Positions 1 through 62,206 of a stretch of 64,000 nt of DNA are shown one piece after another. Every line of letters begins with the position of its first letter. Within the stretch, counting starts at the first letter, position 1. The position numbers and the translations under genes were made by a program. The notes beneath the pieces are model-generated. The model was not told the DNA's origin and ran no database searches. It saw only the letters and a list, made by a program, of their open reading frames with translations. The DNA comes from Atrina japonica. Taxonomy: Eukaryota; Mollusca; Bivalvia; Pterioida; Pinnidae. Location: the NCBI GenBank assembly GCA_030159075.1, contig BROG01000075.1, positions 1,513,501-1,577,500 of the forward strand, read 5' to 3'.

Positions 1-588
1 ATATTTTACGTGATACTTAATGAATGTTTAATGAATGCAACCATGATTTATTTTTATAATTGTGGTGATTTAAAATAACAGCTAGGTAGTTACAAACTGA
101 GAGATAGAAATAAAGTTTAACGCTTTTTCTACTAGCTTCATTTAGCTATTTTAAGTGTTGGAATCTTTTGACAACAAAATGAAATAGTGCATTTTCATTT
201 CTAATGTCCATACAAGAAATCTGAGGTGTTCTGAAAAAGTTCATAACACAGGATACAAAATGCAACAGTGATGACACAACTTTTGAACAAATTGAATAAA
301 AATTAAATCTTTAAAATGATTTCTTATATTGTTTGTGACTTGTTGTGGTAAAGAACATCAGGATATATCAGTCAATAAGAATATCATATGTCAAATTAAT
401 TGATACTTAGTTATTTCTCCATTTTTTTCCACTCATGATCCACTAAATTTCAAAAGTAAACAGATAATTTTATAACTTTTTGTCATGTGATTCAAAGATG
501 ACCAGGAATGACCAAATGATAAAAAACTATTTGTACATGATTTTTGTTCAAAAGTTTTAAAACAATCAAAACAGGTGTAGAACACAAA

Positions 589-679
589 TTAACTCATTCA
601 CCCCTACAGACACATTTGGACTGGTCTAAGTCATTGATTTACAAAAGAATCCATTGTTTTTCAGGGGTTGATGAGTTAA
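589..679. mobile_element. 91-bp TTAA-ended MITE, copy 1
   Basis: Starts TTAACTCATTCACCCCT and ends AGGGGTTGATGAGTTAA, so the ends are imperfect inverted repeats that include TTAA. Three more copies of the same size are at 32354-32444, 32558-32648 and 62729-62818. There is no coding capacity. The TTAA ends suggest a piggyBac-like mobiliser (inference). Confidence 0.7.
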
Positions 680-802
680 ACATGACAAATTTACAGGTAC
701 AATATATATCAGTCACGTAATGATGACAAAAGGGGTCAACTAGAAATCATATTGGATCAATACCCATGTAGTACATTTGGTATATTAAACACACAAGTAT
801 AC

Positions 803-50508
<49,706 letters not shown>

Positions 50509-50659
50509 TGTTCCCTCGCGTATTGTATTAAATAATTCCAGGTAAATTCACTGCAGATATTGACACCAAGTAATTATGGCTGCATAATTTAAAGTACTCC
50601 AATGCAAACAAAGACCTCGCAGATAAAAGCAATGGCTTATGTCAACAGCGAATAGTTAA

Positions 50660-50745
50660 ATGGCCACTTTTAGCGCGATGTTACTATGGACGCAAGAGGG
50701 TCGAGTAACGTCACTTCCTGTGTAAACAAGCCCACGTGTTGAGTG
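50660..50745 (-). promoter_or_regulatory. Candidate TATA-less promoter of the BTB gene
   Basis: 150-240 bp upstream of the ATG. Read on the minus strand, it has CAGGAAGTGACGTTACTCG (50704-50722), an ETS site (GGAAGT) overlapping a CRE-like TGACGT. There is also a CACGTG E-box at 50733-50738 and a GTTACTATGG half-site (50680-50689) like an RFX X-box. No TATA box is seen. The motifs are seen; their use as a promoter is inferred. Confidence 0.4.
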
Positions 50746-50865
50746 GACTTATCGTGTAATCGACTTATACCTTATACTTCTCCTTTGTTTGCTTCTCATG
50801 ACATTTAAACTTTGATACGAATACACAAACCCATACAAATTACAATTCTGTCCAGTTCGATCCAT

Positions 50866-50978
50866 CCATCCATCTATCTATCTATCTATCTATCTGTCTG
50901 TCTGTCTGTCTGTAAGTTTGTCTGTCTATCTACCTATCTACCAATGTATGTATGTATGTATGTAGGTAGGTAGGTAGG

Positions 50979-51035
<57 letters not shown>

Positions 51036-51100
51036 GCCTGTCTGTCTGTCAGTTTGTCTTCCTGTCTATTTATCTATCTATGTATCTATGTATGTATATA
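50866..51100. repeat. Tetranucleotide microsatellite (ATCT/TCTG/TATG)n
   Basis: Blocks of ATCT, TCTG, TATG, TAGG and again ATCT. It starts about 360 bp upstream of the BTB start codon, so it borders the promoter candidate. Confidence 0.95.
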
Positions 51101-51578
51101 TCTGTCTGGATGCTGAAAATAGCGTTTCATAGTTCTTGAAATTGAAAATCGCAGTTTCTGATTCCATCTAGCTGATATAGCTTTTCTATGTTATATATAC
51201 ATTTGTACTTATCACAATTTATGTTGCTATAACATGTATATAATTTATCAATTTTATAAAAGTTCTGAGAGGAAAAATATGTCCTTGTCTTATGCCCGGG
51301 GGCGAGAAAATACATTGTTGGATCCAGTGGGCGCTAGCTACGGGGGTGCTATCATTGCATTTTTAGTTCAGTCGAGAGACTGTTGAAATTTGTTTTAATA
51401 TGTAAATGTGAGGGCCATTAACTGAGTTTAAAATTAAATTCTAGGACTCATGAAAATAGTCTCTCACGGCTTTCAAAATTCTAAAAAAAAATACCTACCC
51501 GTCCCCAATGCATTGATTTTCTTTTGCGTTCGTGTTTTAATGCGGTCCCTTTATACTTGTTTTCCCTGGAAGTCCTGA

Positions 51579-52254
51579 TAGTGGCAGATCCAGGAAATTT
51601 CAAAGAGGGGGCGTAATTATTTTTTTTATTGCGGGGGTGGTGGTGACAAGACTCCGTACGCGTGAATATGGTGTATTCATTCTGGGTAAAGAATTATATA
51701 TCATTGATGATTAAATTAATAATAACACCAGGAAAAATCGTTTATACAGTTTGATCCAATGCATATTCACAAAAAGGAAACAATATGATATTCATACATG
51801 CTGAGAAAACGCAAACGGAAATTCCTTTACTGAGAGAGAAACTGAAATACAACAACGCGTAGTAAAAAGCAATAAAATTCAAACAAAGCCAGGGTGGTTC
51901 CAGCATTTCAAGTTAGAGGGAAGGAAAGGGTAAGAAATGTTTTCGTCGAGCGAAAATTTTGGTAATTTATATATATGATTTTTCCAACGTTATATATATA
52001 TATTTATATATAGGTTTTAACATTTTTTTCTCAACTTCTGGGTTTTTGAGTTGGTGTTCACTGTACATATTCTAAACTTTAGCGTCGAAAGGGAAGGTGA
52101 ACGCCCTTCAAGTCCCCCTTTAAATCCATCACTGATAGACACCCTTCTGTCTAATATTTAATGTAACAATATCTGGGGAGTATGGATTGCATTGTATACA
52201 AATTTTTGGAAAATATAATTGTATCCCCTTTGAAAAAATCTGGATCTGTCACAG
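51579..52254. mobile_element. ~680-bp TIR element, hAT-like ends
   Basis: GTGGCAGATCCAGGAAATTT plus CAAAGAGGGGG at the left; the right end, inverted, reads GTGACAGATCCAGATTTTTT plus CAAAGGGG. No ORF of transposase type. No clear target duplication. Confidence 0.65.
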
Positions 52255-52395
52255 AGATGGCTTTTCAAGACTTGCGAAATTATACGATTTCCTAGTATTC
52301 ACTTCCACTCTAGCAATAGGCTTTTGTTAAGATTATTTCCCCTAAGTCGTCGGAATAACAGGATTATACAAAAAATAATCATAAATAGGTACTAA

Positions 52396-52626
52396 TTAAT
52401 ATCCATTGGCTGGAAGCAACACAATGGTCTCCTTAGGACCAGAATATAATGGAAAAATCCCGTGGAGCATACGCCAAGACCCCTTATCATTTGGGTCTGT
52501 TGTACGGCTTATGTTGGTTGAAATTCCAAGTGTCCCAAATTTACCACTAAAGCGGACACTTTTCTTGTTTGTAACCACCACTATGAAAAGAAAATTCTGA
52601 GTAATGACGCATTTACAGTGCAACAT
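52396..52626 (-). other. Short coding-like segment of unknown nature
   Basis: A minus-strand frame reads FSGKFGTLGISTNISRTTDP then NDKGSWRMLHGIFPLYSGPK and ETIVLLPANGY followed by a stop. Base composition is richer in G+C than the surroundings and the frame has an acceptor-like TTTTCATAG before it. The plus strand is also open over 60 codons, so the direction is not settled. It could be a last exon or a transposon piece. I do not recognise it. Confidence 0.25.
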
Positions 52627-53640
52627 GTAAACATTGTGTCTTTCAACATCCAGCCCTCAGAACGAGATTTGGTTCATCTGAGTTATCTCGCTTTCCTTAA
52701 TGTTTCTGTAACAAAATCTCATTCCCGTTTAAACAGCGATTCTGAAGTCTTACAAATTGACTACTACAACCCTTTCCTTAGTCATTTTCTCGTCTGTTTA
52801 ACTGTTACATAAATAAAACATGCATACAGATGAAAACCAAGTTACCTTGAGGTGCAACATCACATATCCATCACATGAACAAGTCAATTTTATTTAGTAC
52901 CCTTTCGATATATATCAGTATCCGATAAAACATATTGTTGCTTTTCTCTGGACATTTTATCAAACTGAATTAAATTTTTCAATTTCTTGTGTTTTGTATA
53001 ATATCTTAGTTCTCGGATACATGTATCAAAAAATGTTTTTAATATCAATGAATAAAATGTTTAATATTGAAAATAGTTTTTTGATAAATGTATAAGAAAA
53101 TAATATGTTTCCTAATATGTTTCAGAAAAAAATTAAATATTAAGAAATCTACTGATTTTTTAATATTTGAATATTTTTTTAATTAAGATATTTTTAATAT
53201 AAGACAAAAATTAATATGGAGATTTTTTATGTTACAAAATGAATTTTAGAATTAAGATGTTCATATGTCTATTATATGTTTATTGTGGCAGTCTTTATCT
53301 TCACTCTGATATTTTTCTATATCTTTACATGGTTATATAGGAAATTAATTTATCTAGAGAAAATACTTCATACTCACGCATCCACGATCTCTCAAACTGA
53401 TACTCATTAAATAGTTATCAAAGTAAACATCACGTCTTTTGTTTCTTCACTCTGATCATTTTATTTTTTATTTTTATTTAGAGAAAATACATCAGACTCA
53501 CCCACCCACGCTATCTTAGAATAATTATCGAAGTAAACATCACGTCCTATTGTATAAGAACTTGTTTTCACGAGTGACAGTTTACTTACTCAAGCTTTAT
53601 GAATCCATATGGTGATTGACAAGTAACCCTTCCCCAGAAC
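52627..53640. other. Intergenic, small direct repeat only
   Basis: GAGAAAATACTTCATACTCA CGCATCCACG and AAGTAAACATCACGTC occur near 53355-53435 and again at 53480-53550. It may be the upstream part of the reverse-transcriptase element that follows. Confidence 0.4.
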
Positions 53641-53649
53641 TGACAAATA

Positions 53650-54055
53650 ACGGATGTGAAACGTTGGTCCACTGAACAAAACTGATGTTGTAGTGTTCGT
53701 AGACGTGGTCTTTAAGCAAACTGTCGGCATTCCTATGGGGACCATTTGTGCCCCTTTATTGGCCATGACTGACCTGTTCCTTTATTTATACGAAGCAGAT
53801 TTCATTCAGAAACTGTTGAACCAAAAGCAGAAAAAGCTGGCGGTGTCCTGTAATTTGACATTTAGATATATCGACTACATTTTATTAATTAATAATCACA
53901 ATTTTCATACATATGACTATGCGATTTATCCCAGCGAACTAGAAATAAATGATACAACAGAATAATACACGCTTCATACTTAGACATTCTACTTACTACA
54001 GACACTGAGCTATACGAAAAATGAGACGATTTCGACTTTCCTATCGTGAATCACG
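53650..54055 (+). pseudogene. Reverse transcriptase fragment, copy 1
   Basis: The frame FKQTVGIPMGTICAPLLA then DLFLYLYEADFIQ is the RT palm with the PMG-T-APLLA motif. Then comes NLTFRYIDYILLINN: the catalytic Tyr-x-Asp-Asp is seen as YIDY, so the second Asp is lost. It continues to ELEINDTTE and, after a break, SYLDILL..TDTELYEK and DDFDFPIVNH. The clade is unsure: a Penelope-like or related non-LTR family widespread in bivalves. It is dead because of the motif change, stops and truncation. Confidence 0.85.
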
Positions 54056-54350
54056 TTATATCGATATCTTCTTTTTGTGTTAAAAATGTATGCTTTAAGA
54101 TATATTTTGTCATATTAGATATGCATTATATCAGGGACGTTAAAATATCAATTTCTGAAAAAATATACCCGAGGATTTATGAAATTATTTCGATTACACG
54201 AAGTTTGCCGAGGTAGCAAGGCTACCAACTTCGGTATAACTCGGCAAATATTGGTCACGCGGTCAATTATGGGTCAGTTACTTTAAGTAGTAATATCCAT
54301 ACAAACTGTCATTTTGAGAAAAATATATCCTGTGATAAAAAACAGAAAAT

Positions 54351-54522
54351 CACTCAAAATTCACAAATTTTCGGCCACGTTACGAGCATTAATCGGTAAA
54401 CATCGATAAACATTTGCGCAGATGCTTTGTATTGTGCAGACTTAATACCATGTATCCGATATACATATTGTCGTCTTTCACTTAATAAAGGCCAAGTGGC
54501 CGAAAATTTGAGAATTTTGAGT
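54351..54522. mobile_element. 172-bp foldback MITE
   Basis: CACTCAAAATTCACAAATTT TCGGCCAC at the left and GTGGCCGAAAATTTGAGAAT TTTGAGTG at the right are inverted over 28 bp with one mismatch. It lies between the RT body (53650) and a matching RT tail (54958). Confidence 0.75.
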
Positions 54523-54957
54523 GTTTTACTGGGGTTTTTTTTTTCGCATACTGATACTTCCCTTTGGAGGACATTAAGTTCTATTGGAATATCCTGTGAT
54601 AAATTCTTAGCTTTGATTAAAACATTTACATATATTGCCGTAGACATTTGTAACACATGCATATATTGCCTAGAATGAATGAAATATATTACTTCCATCC
54701 ACGATAGAATCCAATGTTTACTCACCCACTGTTGACATTCGATTTCTTTTCACAAATTTCGACATTATAAAAAGTTATTTTTCAACTCGGAATGTTTAGA
54801 ATATTTAATTTGTATAAGCATCGATATGTTAGGCTTTATATATCGCTGGTTTAAATCATCGAATATTTGAAACGTATAATAAAAAAATCCATTTGGTCAA
54901 CTCACACAGCTTTAATACACTGGTATGTAGCTCACAATATTGCGATTAAATTAATAT

Positions 54958-55290
54958 TTATTTCCGCAAGTTTTACGGTCGGTATAATAGTCTTGTTTGC
55001 GACTACTCTGTTTCACTAAGTGAAATGTCGAGTTGCCTTTTCGTTGGCGGTTGTTGAGACGTCTGTACCAATTGTGACGAGGATACACTCCTCACGTGTT
55101 TCATTGGACTTGACCGTGGACTCACGGTGGGTGTGACCGGTCGACAGGGGATGCTTACTCCTCCATGACACCTGATCCCACCTCTTGGTTTCCAGAGGTC
55201 CGTGTTTGTCCATTTTTACCGGATTTGTATCTGTGTCCTGGGCATTCTATTGATTTATGCTTTGGTATCTGAGGTTTTTATATATTAGTG
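54958..55290 (+). mobile_element. RT element 3' end (ORF end plus tail), copy 1
   Basis: CGCAAGTTTTACGGTCGGTA reads RKFYGRYNSLVCDYSVSLSE, the end of the RT ORF, and a stop follows at ...VGGC. The tail has GGGTGTGACCGGTCGACAGG, GGATGCTTACTCCTCCATG, CACCTGATCCCACC and GGTCCGTGTTTGTCC. It probably belongs to the same insertion as 53650-54055. Confidence 0.85.
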
Positions 55291-55564
55291 TACCTAGATC
55301 TACTATTAAAATGTCTGTGGAGACTAATGTTTGTTTAACTCGGCTTCGAAAATACAACAGTAGATAGAAAGGACATCATCACTAACCCAACCCCCCCCCC
55401 CTCCTAGAAAAATAAGATAATTTACTATTAACGTTTTACACTTCATGTCAGCAATTTACAGTTTCCGGTATCTCGTTCAAAATTTCAACGCTTCTAATGA
55501 TTAATAATATCAATTTCACTTCTCAGCAGTCTTGTTCATTCGACATCTGTTACAACTTCAACTA

Positions 55565-56260
55565 CTGAAACACCTACATTTTATTGATGGTCAATTCACA
55601 TCAACTTGACGATTTGTTAAGATCGAGATTTAGAGGAGCAAAACTAGCAGCTAAAATGCTACATCACTCTACAGACATTTACAATAAATTTGTTTATCAT
55701 GATTTTTGTCAAATTACTGGAAATTATTATTATTTCAAATTAATTGATGATCATAACTCTCTAGACATGAATCAATATAAATAACAAAATGCCTCAAATT
55801 CACCATTTTTCTTGCTTGCGTATTTACCATAAACTAAATGTCCACAATGTATCCAACAGGATAGATTTAGAGCCAGATTTATCATTATCATACATTTTAA
55901 CATCAACGAAAACGACCATAATTTCAAACGCTACTAAATAACAGAGAGGTATATATGTAGTGACACAATGGACTTGGATCGATTTGGCTTTTACTTCAAC
56001 CAACACGTCAACAGACTCTTGTCACATTGTAGAGCAATATCTGAGCAATGGAATATTGGAACTTTATCACCGGAAGAACTTAATAAAGCAATTGTCACAT
56101 GGATTGATGGAGTACAGAAGATTATTTACGGTGACGTTCATACGAGTTCGATCTTCTGTCACTAACACGACAAGCTTGATTATGCCTCCACGAGAAAGAA
56201 TCGCTGAGTTTGTAAAGACTGTCAAAAGAAAAGATGAACACTAACTCACAGCCACTACTA
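55565..56260 (+). pseudogene. Coding-like remnant of unknown family
   Basis: Two open pieces are MMVNSHQLDDLLRSRFRGAK...HHSTDIYNKFVYHDFCQITG at 55584-55784 and MDLDRFGFYFNQHVNRLLSH then CRAISEQWNIGTLSPEEL and VTWIDGVQKIIYGDVHTSS at 55968-56165. A shifted frame continues as MPPRERIAEFVKTVKRKDEH. The composition looks like real protein with frame breaks. It sits between RT fragments, so a transposon accessory ORF is possible. I do not recognise a domain. Confidence 0.4.
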
Positions 56261-57480
56261 AAAAGGAAAATGTCAAATCGCTTCCTGTCGTTAACATTCA
56301 TGTGTTAATTTGCATTACAATGAAAGCACAAAAATAACGGCACTATTGTACAGGATATGGGTAATCAATTGATTAAATGTTAGATTCTTAGAATATGTAT
56401 TTGAGTTAGTTAAACTATATAATATCATTGACAAGGAAACGTAACATGAACTCCGTAATTTAAAATTAGTAGATCTATATATTGAAATGCCTGGGAACTT
56501 TTATTCTAATTTATTTAGTGAACACGTAAAAAATGACGAATGCCATTTTTTTCAGATAGTATAATTATGATAATCGTTACAAATTCACAAGATGTATTTT
56601 AGTTTCGAGTCTTTGGTGTTTTCGGAGATGAAAAGGGTAATGAATGAAGTTTTGTAATGTTAAACAAATACATTAGATGTGTTTTGTTTTTCAAAAAAAT
56701 TATTTTCCTCTTTACTAATTTGATTGATATACAATAATAAAAAAGAGATAGTCAAAGACAACAAATTCCTAAATCCCTATATATTTTGTGAGAATTGCTT
56801 GAGCAATGCAGGTTCCAAGAGGCACTTTTTGACTTGCAAACTCATTATCTCAACCTTACTAGTTGTATATGAATACCACACTAGACCTGACCTTATTTTC
56901 ACACAATCTATAGAGATATAAGATGTTTTATGCCCGCATATACCTCTTATTTGTTATTGTAAATCAAGTACAAGTTGTAAAAATAGAAACAAATCGATTT
57001 TTTATGATGAAAACACTAAATTCCCCCTTTTCTTTTTCAGCATTAGCACTCTACTATTATAGAAATCAACATTGTATTATGCTTCCAATTTTTTATTTAC
57101 CAGAGTTTTTACCAAAAAGTGGAAACATGATAATTAATTATCAAGGTTCAACTTTTTAGTAAAACGCGTGGGAAAGTGAAATTGGCTTATAATTTCTTTG
57201 CTTTTTCCCCTGTTATATCTAAACATAGAATATATATATAAACGTATGTTAAATTACAGAAAAAAACTCGTTGGGCACCTTGTCACTCTTGTAATGCAAC
57301 TGATCGAAAACCACAATACGTCTTTAGTCAATGGCATATTGAGTAACTGTATAGTTATTCGATATGAGAAGTGGTGATTTAAAGTGCGGCATGACTATTC
57401 TAAGACATTATCACACACCTGAACTATCCGTAGCTCCTTATGGATAACGGAAAACAATGATGACAATTGTTACACGTGCT
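56261..57480. other. Intergenic, no feature seen
   Basis: A+T-rich with short chance ORFs. Nothing recognised. Confidence 0.45.
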
Positions 57481-57665
57481 CGCACCTACGGAGTAAGCCC
57501 TACCGGTGATCCTGGGTGGCTGTGGCTAGTTTAGGATCCTCTTCTATCCGGGTCGGTCGGCCCTCGACCTCGGAGGGGCCTTCTGGCAGACTTACCGACT
57601 GGATTGACTGTGTGTTACTGCCTCTGGTCCGATGTATGTGGAGACCTCAGGTCCGTGTTGGAGAA
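57481..57665. other. G+C-rich island of unknown nature
   Basis: A G+C-rich stretch (GATCCTGGGTGGCTGTGGCT, GGTCGGCCCTCGACCTCGGA) in an otherwise A+T-rich region. The plus frame is open for 61 codons (SLGSSSIRVGRPSTSEGPSG) but no family is recognised. Probably a fragment of a G+C-richer transposon. Confidence 0.3.
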
Positions 57666-57866
57666 AAAGGTACAAATTCAAAGGTGCAACAGCTTATATA
57701 ATTTAGAATTAAAAACATATCAAACCACATATTTGTTCTACAATATATATTATATATACATATACTAGTAATATAAGTTTAATTGTCAGTTCTATACTCA
57801 CCAAAGACATACCAGAAATGTGTGGAGTTTCACTTTGCCATTTGACTGTGTAATGACATATCACCA

Positions 57867-58040
57867 TAGACCTTTTCACGATAACTGCGGTCCTGTAACT
57901 TTGAGGGAATAAATGATACAGATTCCCGGAAAGTGACGTCAAAAACAATCAGTTACTATAACGACGTCTATATTTTTGCGGGTATCTGTATCATTTATTC
58001 CCTTAAAGTTGCAGGACCGCGGTTATCGTGAAAGGGTCTA
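57867..58040. mobile_element. 174-bp foldback MITE with ~62-bp arms
   Basis: TAGACCTTTTCACGATAACT GCGGTCCTGTAAC at the left and the reverse complement, with about five mismatches, at the right. The arms run on through GGGAATAAATGATACAGAT. It starts and ends with TA. Confidence 0.9.
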
Positions 58041-58749
58041 TTTTAGATACATGTAGCCAAGTTTATTGCAAATCTATATATAGGCCTAGTTAAGCACGGT
58101 AATGTAGAAGCATTATTATATATCTACCAATGAAGTTATGAAAAATAATAAAAAACCATAATTAAACAAATTAGTATTAATAATTAAGTTGGCACTGCGC
58201 TGCATTTAAGATGGGCAACGGTCATATTCAAATATGTTTTTATATTGACCACACCATTCCTATATTGGATGTTATTGATGGAAATTCACCTGAAATAATT
58301 ATCATTCTAAAAGACTTTTAAAAGTTGAGCAAAGGACATAATCGTGATACTATTCAATTACAAATAAATACGTATAGAAATTCAGGAAAGACTTCCTTTT
58401 GCATCCTACTCAAATATTTCCCAAAACGTTAGGACATTAAAATGTATGAAATTGTTTGAAGATTTCTTGAATGACATCGATGAAATATATCCAGAAATTA
58501 AATATTGGATGTTTTTGGAAATATTTGAATGGATGGTACAAAAGGACATGCTACCGAAATAAAAATCATGATTCTAATATCCACTTCAGATGAAATCTTA
58601 AAATATTCTTGTATTATGAATGTTGGTGCACTTCATGATCATTTTACAGGAATCCTTCAGTCATCCATGGTATAAGTATCATAATTTTATAACATTGACT
58701 ATGGTTTCATCAGAATACCAGCATAAAACACGTTAATCCAAGGTTTAAA

Positions 58750-58905
58750 ATTGTGGGTGTGACCGGACAACAGGGGATGCTTATTCCTCCATGGCACCTG
58801 ATCCAACCTCTTGGTTTCCAGAGGTCCGTGTTTGTCCAGTTTTACCGGATTTGTATCTATGTCCTGGACATTCTATTGATTTATACTTTGGTATCTGAAT
58901 TTTTT
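58750..58905 (+). mobile_element. RT element 3' tail only, copy 2
   Basis: GTGTGACCGGACAACAGGGG ATGCTTATTCCTCCATGGCA, then GGTTTCCAGAGGTCCGTGTT and TGTCCAGTTTTACCGGATTT. It is 5'-truncated, as expected for target-primed retrotransposition. Confidence 0.85.
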
Positions 58906-59589
58906 TATATTCACAAACAAATCAAATTAACATACTAAATATGCCTCTAGTAAGAGTGTCCTGGAGGATTCAGCATCCGCTGTTAGGAATCCACACCCGT
59001 CGCAAATGTTCCATGGAAGCCTCGTAAGTTCTATGAAAAGGCCAAGTTCGGTAAAAAGGTGGATACATGTGTAACAACTGTCTCAACACGATGAACAAAT
59101 GCGAATCCCAAATGGGATTCAGCCCTCCACTTTATTAACTACATTGCGTCTTTATAAACTACATTGCGTCTGTCAGCATCCACTATAGGGATAAACGCCA
59201 ACTAGTTTACCGGGTTGTGGTGAAAGTGCCCGAATAATGTAGTTTTATATATCATTAAGATTCAATAAAACAGAGATAACTACCCATAAATACTAAAATA
59301 ATTGTCATGAAATGCATCATAATATTTTATAGTAAAATCCATATAACCTGTCGGGTGGAGTCTTGTGAACCCTTTATTGACCTGGACGAGTTTTAAGTTT
59401 TAAGTAATAAATCAACATTAAAATTACAGTGACAAGAGTAATCGATTCTACTTGTCACCATAAATAAGAGAGTATCCAGTGAAGAATAAAACGATTTTTG
59501 CCGTGCAGCTTGTCATTACTGAAAAGTGAATAGAATCATCCGTATGATAATTAAAAGGTTACTCCGTTCCGATATCTTAAGTGAATCGG

Positions 59590-59745
59590 ACAATACCTCA
59601 TACTTTGCACCCGTATAAATCTTCAGGATACATATAAAAATCTGGTGATATTGGACAAACATGCACCTCTTGAAATCCAGCGGTGGAATCAGGTGGAATG
59701 GAGGAGTACGTATTGCCTGTTGACCGATCACACCCGCCTCGAGTT
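59590..59745 (-). mobile_element. RT element 3' tail only, copy 3 (inverted)
   Basis: On the minus strand: GGGTGTGATCGGTCAACAGG CAATACGTACTCCTCCATTC, CACCTGATTCCACC and CATGTTTGTCC. More diverged than copy 2. Confidence 0.8.
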
Positions 59746-59779
59746 AACAATCAAATTCAAATGAAATAGGTGAGAAAGA

Positions 59780-61980
59780 AATCTACGTCACAAAAATGCC
59801 ACGTGTGTATGTTGCCTGTTCTTGTACTTGTACAATGCAATATTTGTATCATGTGTTTGATGTTATCGTATACATCTGTACTTCATATGCTATTTATATG
59901 AATTGTTTTGTATATTAATACCTCTATGATGCATTGCGTTTGTCTAATAAAGAATTGAAGATATTTTTTGGTTGTTGCAAGTCTGGATATTTTTACTATG
60001 AGCATGGATCTTTACGTTAATCTGTAAATAATCCTTTACCTGATAATAATTATTTCATACACTGCAACTGTAATTGCAAGATTTACATGAAAGGAATTTG
60101 AAGTGTTATTTTTGTATAAAAACTCTTTGAAATATCGATAGCAAATAAGGTGTGTCCAAGATTGACGTTTTGTTTATATTCCAATTTGGATTTAGTTTCG
60201 TTTGCTTAATAATTCCATTGATTTTTCCCTTTTCCCGGACTTTAAAAAGCAAAAACATTCCAAACAGATAATTTAATTTTCTGTTCGGCTGGCGGTACAA
60301 AGCAGTTCCATCAGTAATCGATTATCAATATATAAGTAAAAGCCTAAACAAGGGATTGTCCGTTTTAATTAATTATGGCGTGCTATTGTAATTTCTGTTA
60401 CAACAGACGATCCAGTTCAGCCGGATCTTTGGCATATTTCCAAACCTTTGACACCCTTTCCTATGTTTCCGGTTTCACAATCAATTCGGAATGTAATTAA
60501 AGGAGTGGCCTTGTAGAGAATACAGGTGTGCGTTATCGAATTGGTGTTATATCTTTTAATACATACCTATATAATCTAATAAGCGACATATTGTAAATGA
60601 TATTTTTTCACAAAGCCAAATCAATGTATAATTCAGTATAATTTACTATATTTCATCTCTAAGATAGTTCAATGCAGTGCTCGCTTCCTGTTGTTTTGTA
60701 CCATAATACTCAGCGGCGTACAAATTTATTTACGAAATAGAAATAAGTTACCCGATTCTTAAACAGCCAGCCATTGGTCCAAAGAAATTCACCACGTCTT
60801 TCCATTATTACGATCAATTATCGAGTGTTTAATGTGTTTACTTAAAATTGACAGAAGTATGATGGATCTTAAATACTTAAATCATTCCTAATCTTAATCA
60901 AATGGTTAATAATTATCCCAGTGGAAAGTTGTTGTTTTTGTAGCGGACTAACATTGGAAAGAATTGTGTAGGGTAAAATGTTTAAACATCGACTAAAACA
61001 ATGTAGATAACCAAACGTCATACGAGTAGTCATTCCTGTATGTGTTTTATATAGCATTCTAATTATAAGACTCACAAAGCGACTTAGATAGGTCTTGTTT
61101 ATCTACATGCCTATTAACAGGCGAGCGATTTTAAACAAACAATGAAAGAAATGCTTCCAGTTTATTGAAAATAAATCAATCAATGAATTACGTTAAAGAA
61201 CGCCTTCAAGAAACATCGGGTCTGACAGCGGTTCATGAAATACTTCATAGAGTATTTCTGCCGAAATATTTCAGAAACGGTGTAAATAAGGTGTCATTTT
61301 TCTACAAATCAACACGATTTCTATATGTTTCTACAATTATTATCCATGAAAAAGTTTAAGTGCACGTGCTACCCGAAAATTTACATTTTAAAAAGTCATT
61401 GTTTGTCATGATATTTAATTCGTTCAAGTCTGACGTGGGTATATAAATTTTTAATGTATAATTTCTAGTAGACAATACCTGGTCCCATCCCGTTTGGGAT
61501 TCGCAAATGTTCTTCGTTCTGAGACCATTGTTATATCTAATTTGTCGTATTCTAATGGACTTGGTGTTTCGAATATCAATATCACAAATTATATATAGTG
61601 GAATTTCGTTCTGTAAAATTGGATGGATTGAAATTCCTGTCATGTCAAAGTTTAATGGCCGGTCGCAATCTTTATGTTAGGTTTCTCGGTTATATCGAAT
61701 TCTGTATATCTCAATGTTTGAGGGGTAGCGCCAGGAATTTCGACATAACGAGATTATATATTGTTATCTTGAAATTCACGGGACAATCCTATTTACTCGG
61801 ATATCTGGAATTCCAGTGAAAGAAGTATAAATAAATGGTATACATAAACCTAGTACCTGGTACTTCGGTATTAGGTGATAAGTTTATATTATAGTAATAT
61901 TTCGCACTGATAGCACCATTTAAAATTCTAAATTCTTCTAAAGCTAAGATAGCCATCTTTTTACAATGGTCACTCTTAAA
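59780..61980. other. Intergenic, no gene seen
   Basis: Only short chance ORFs. 61600-61815 (GAAATTCCTGTCATGTCAAA, TCGGATATCTGGAATTCCAG) resembles an old repeat also seen near 1930 and 23420. Confidence 0.45.
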
Positions 61981-62021
61981 CGAATTTTGTCTATACGTTT
62001 ATATTTAATATATGGCCTTGT

Positions 62022-62023
<2 letters not shown>

Positions 62024-62102
<79 letters not shown>

Positions 62103-62147
62103 AGAGAGACAGACAAACAGAGAGAGACAGAGACACAGAGAGAGAGC

Positions 62148-62181
<34 letters not shown>

Positions 62182-62206
62182 TAAAGAGAGAGAGAGCAGG
62201 TCTTTC
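62024..62206. repeat. (GA)n microsatellite
   Basis: About 75 bp of pure GA, then interrupted GAGA/GACA blocks. Confidence 0.95.
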
